Below, in pieces: positions 62,626 through 64,000 of a stretch of 64,000 bases of DNA; position 1 is the first letter of the stretch, and each line of letters begins with the position of its first letter. The stretch is from Amycolatopsis thermophila (GTDB taxonomy: Bacteria > Actinomycetota > Actinomycetes > Mycobacteriales > Pseudonocardiaceae). The stretch lies in NCBI RefSeq assembly GCF_030814215.1, contig NZ_JAUSUT010000001.1:1984001-2048000 (forward strand), read 5' to 3'. The position numbers and the translations under genes were made by a program. The notes beneath the pieces are model-generated. The model worked only from the letters and a program-made list of their open reading frames with translations. It made no database searches and was not told the DNA's origin.

Positions 62626-63804
62626 CTACTCGCGGCGCAAGGCGATCGGGGCCACACCCTCCGCTTCATGATCGAAATCGGCGTCTTCCTCGGCGAGCAG
62701 GTCGCGGAACTCCTCGACGACCTCGTCCAGCTCCTCCAGCAGCCGGTCGATCGCCGCCGGCCGCAGACCCGACCGGGCGCCCGCCCACCGCGCCCACGAC
62801 GGCAGGACCTCCGGCAACTTCTCGAGGAAGTCCGGCGGGAAGCCCTCGGTGTTGAGCACGTCCTCGAGCAGGAGGTCGAACTTGCCCGGTCCCACCCGCA
62901 GCGGACGGCCGAAGTCGTCGTCGCAGCCGTAGTCCACGACGAACCGGACGCAGTCGGTGAACCAGCGGTCGTCGCGCGGCCCGCCGGCCTCGTCGAGGAA
63001 CGCACGGACCAGCTCGTCCCGTTCGGCCTCGCTGTAGGCCCTCGGTTCCTCGGGTGGCTCGGCCGGCGGCATCACGCGCAGCCGGGCAGCCAGCAGGGCG
63101 CGCAACGGGGTGAGCGGGTCCTCGGCCAGGCCGTCCGGCAGCAGCGCGGCGGCGTGGTCGTTGACCGCCACGGCGTCCTCCAGGATCCGGCGGGCGCGGG
63201 GCAGCGGGATCTGCCCGGTCACCATCACCTCGCTGGCCTCGGCTCCGGCGCGCATGCCCGCCAGCAGGGCGTCGGGCTCGTCGGTGAGGTAGACGTCGCC
63301 CATCCCGCCGCCGCTGAACTCGACCTCCGCGACGATCCCGTGGTCGTGTCCGGCCCGGTCGCACCGCAACAGCAGGGTGGCGCCGTCGCCGAACACGTCG
63401 GCCTGCTGCCAGCACCCGGTGACGGTCAGCTCGCGGAGGGCCCCGGCCCACGGCGGCTCCGGCATGGCGGTGAACGCGTCGGCCGCCGCGGCGGCGCGGT
63501 CGCGCTGCTCCTCGGTCAGGGCGAGGTGCTGCACCATGCGCAGCAGGGCGCGGGAGGCGGGGCTGGGCTTGCGGGCGGCGTCGTCGATCAGCGGGACCAC
63601 GACGTCGCGCCCGGCGTCGAAGGGCTGCCAGAAGTCGCCGAGGATGGTCGAGGCGATCAGCTCGACCTCGATCGGGTCCCGCTCGGCGAGCGCGTCCTCG
63701 GCGTCGGCGAGCACGGTCTTGAGGAGCTGCCTGCGCTCCTCGGACACACCGGATCGCTTCTTGGTCTTCCTCGTGGGCTTGCGCCCCCGGCTGACCGGGC
63801 TCAT
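62626..63804 (-). CDS. Uncharacterised protein, module B of a tandem duplication
   Basis: The 392-residue protein has a basic N-terminal tail (SRGRKPTRKTKKRSG) and then the same motif chain as the product of 60066-61544: VELIASTILGDFW, CWQQADVFGDGATLL, RPLRVGPGKFDLL and LPSWARWAG. It lacks that protein's long acidic end. Predicted soluble. ATG 63804 overlaps the stop of the upstream partial gene (ATGA), and module A' starts 15 bases after its stop, so all four genes are probably one transcript. Function unknown. Confidence 0.7.
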   Translation of the reverse strand: MSPVSRGRKPTRKTKKRSGVSEERRQLLKTVLADAEDALAERDPIEVELIASTILGDFWQPFDAGRDVVVPLIDDAARKPSPASRALLRMVQHLALTEEQRDRAAAAADAFTAMPEPPWAGALRELTVTGCWQQADVFGDGATLLLRCDRAGHDHGIVAEVEFSGGGMGDVYLTDEPDALLAGMRAGAEASEVMVTGQIPLPRARRILEDAVAVNDHAAALLPDGLAEDPLTPLRALLAARLRVMPPAEPPEEPRAYSEAERDELVRAFLDEAGGPRDDRWFTDCVRFVVDYGCDDDFGRPLRVGPGKFDLLLEDVLNTEGFPPDFLEKLPEVLPSWARWAGARSGLRPAAIDRLLEELDEVVEEFRDLLAEEDADFDHEAEGVAPIALRRE

Positions 63805-64000
63805 GCGCCCATGGTGGCAGCTTTCCGGCCGGAAACCACCCTGGGCACCGCGATCCGCGCGTTGCGGACTTCGACCAGCAGGCGGGTCTTGCGCCTGTGG
63901 GTATCGACGAGGTCGGCCAGGTACGCGCCGAACTCGGGCACCCGGTCCGCGCGCCGGTGCAGGGTGCGCAGCTCGCGCAGCCGCTGCGCCGCCTCGCGGT
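63801..64000 (-). CDS. 3' end of module A gene, runs off the right edge
   Basis: Only the last 66 or so codons are inside the window, ending with TGA at 63801-63803. They encode REAAQRLRELRTLHRR, then VPEFGAYLADLVDTHRRK and VEVRNARIAVP, closely matching the end of the 61597-62610 product. A short extra tail (VVSGRKAATMGA) follows. The stop overlaps the start of the next gene. It may be a full-length SWIM zinc-finger protein or a second helical-repeat protein; the missing 5' part would decide. Confidence 0.75.
   Translation of the reverse strand, partial: REAAQRLRELRTLHRRADRVPEFGAYLADLVDTHRRKTRLLVEVRNARIAVPRVVSGRKAATMGA

Overview
The window is high-GC actinobacterial chromosome, about 70% G+C by eye, with strong G/C preference at third codon positions. 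The gene content points to the Pseudonocardiaceae (Amycolatopsis or a relative). A near-complete arabinogalactan (type IV wall) gene set follows the Mycobacterium Rv3777-Rv3809 order, but the mycolic-acid genes and embCAB that interrupt that order in mycobacteria are missing. Wall-less-mycolate Pseudonocardiaceae fit this best; the genus is an inference.

Region 1 (1 to about 12,075) is the right end of a siphovirus-type prophage whose left part lies outside the window. It holds the end of a frameshifted tail assembly chaperone, the tape-measure protein, two large tail proteins and a fibre-like protein. These are followed by a leftward regulatory operon (XRE/DUF5753 regulator, DUF6879 protein, 70-residue protein), a divergent set of very small genes, and a tyrosine integrase beside an intact tRNA-Ser(UGA). 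That tRNA is almost certainly the attachment site. No lysis genes are visible.

Region 2 (12.1-19.7 kb) is ordinary chromosome: a MarR regulator, a secreted zinc metalloprotease, a 1 kb intergenic array of complex tandem repeats, a secreted M28 aminopeptidase, a quinone oxidoreductase, an Rv3778c-like PLP-fold protein lacking the usual lysine, and the proteasome activator Bpa.

Region 3 (19.7-40.8 kb) is the galactan/arabinan cluster. It encodes galactan export (wzm, wzt), galactofuranosyltransferases (glfT1, glfT2), a GtrA protein, decaprenyl-phospho-arabinose synthesis (ubiA, PAP2 phosphatase, dprE1, dprE2), the priming arabinofuranosyltransferase aftA, UDP-galactopyranose mutase glf, and three further multi-membrane GT-C type proteins. 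Glf makes UDP-Galf, GlfT1/GlfT2 build galactan, Wzm/Wzt export it, UbiA/PAP2/DprE1/DprE2 make the lipid-linked arabinose donor, and AftA primes arabinan.

Region 4 (40.9-59.7 kb) is mixed metabolism: two adenylate-forming enzymes, L-2-hydroxyglutarate oxidase, serS, a haloalkane dehalogenase, an ATP-grasp/DUF350/DUF1190-like operon, septum-formation and zincin proteins, phosphoglycerate mutase and pheA (again in mycobacterial order Rv3834-Rv3838), a macro-domain protein and coaA.

Region 5 (60.0-64.0 kb) is a leftward run of uncharacterised genes in which a two-gene module is duplicated in tandem (A-B-A'-B'). The first A runs off the right edge.
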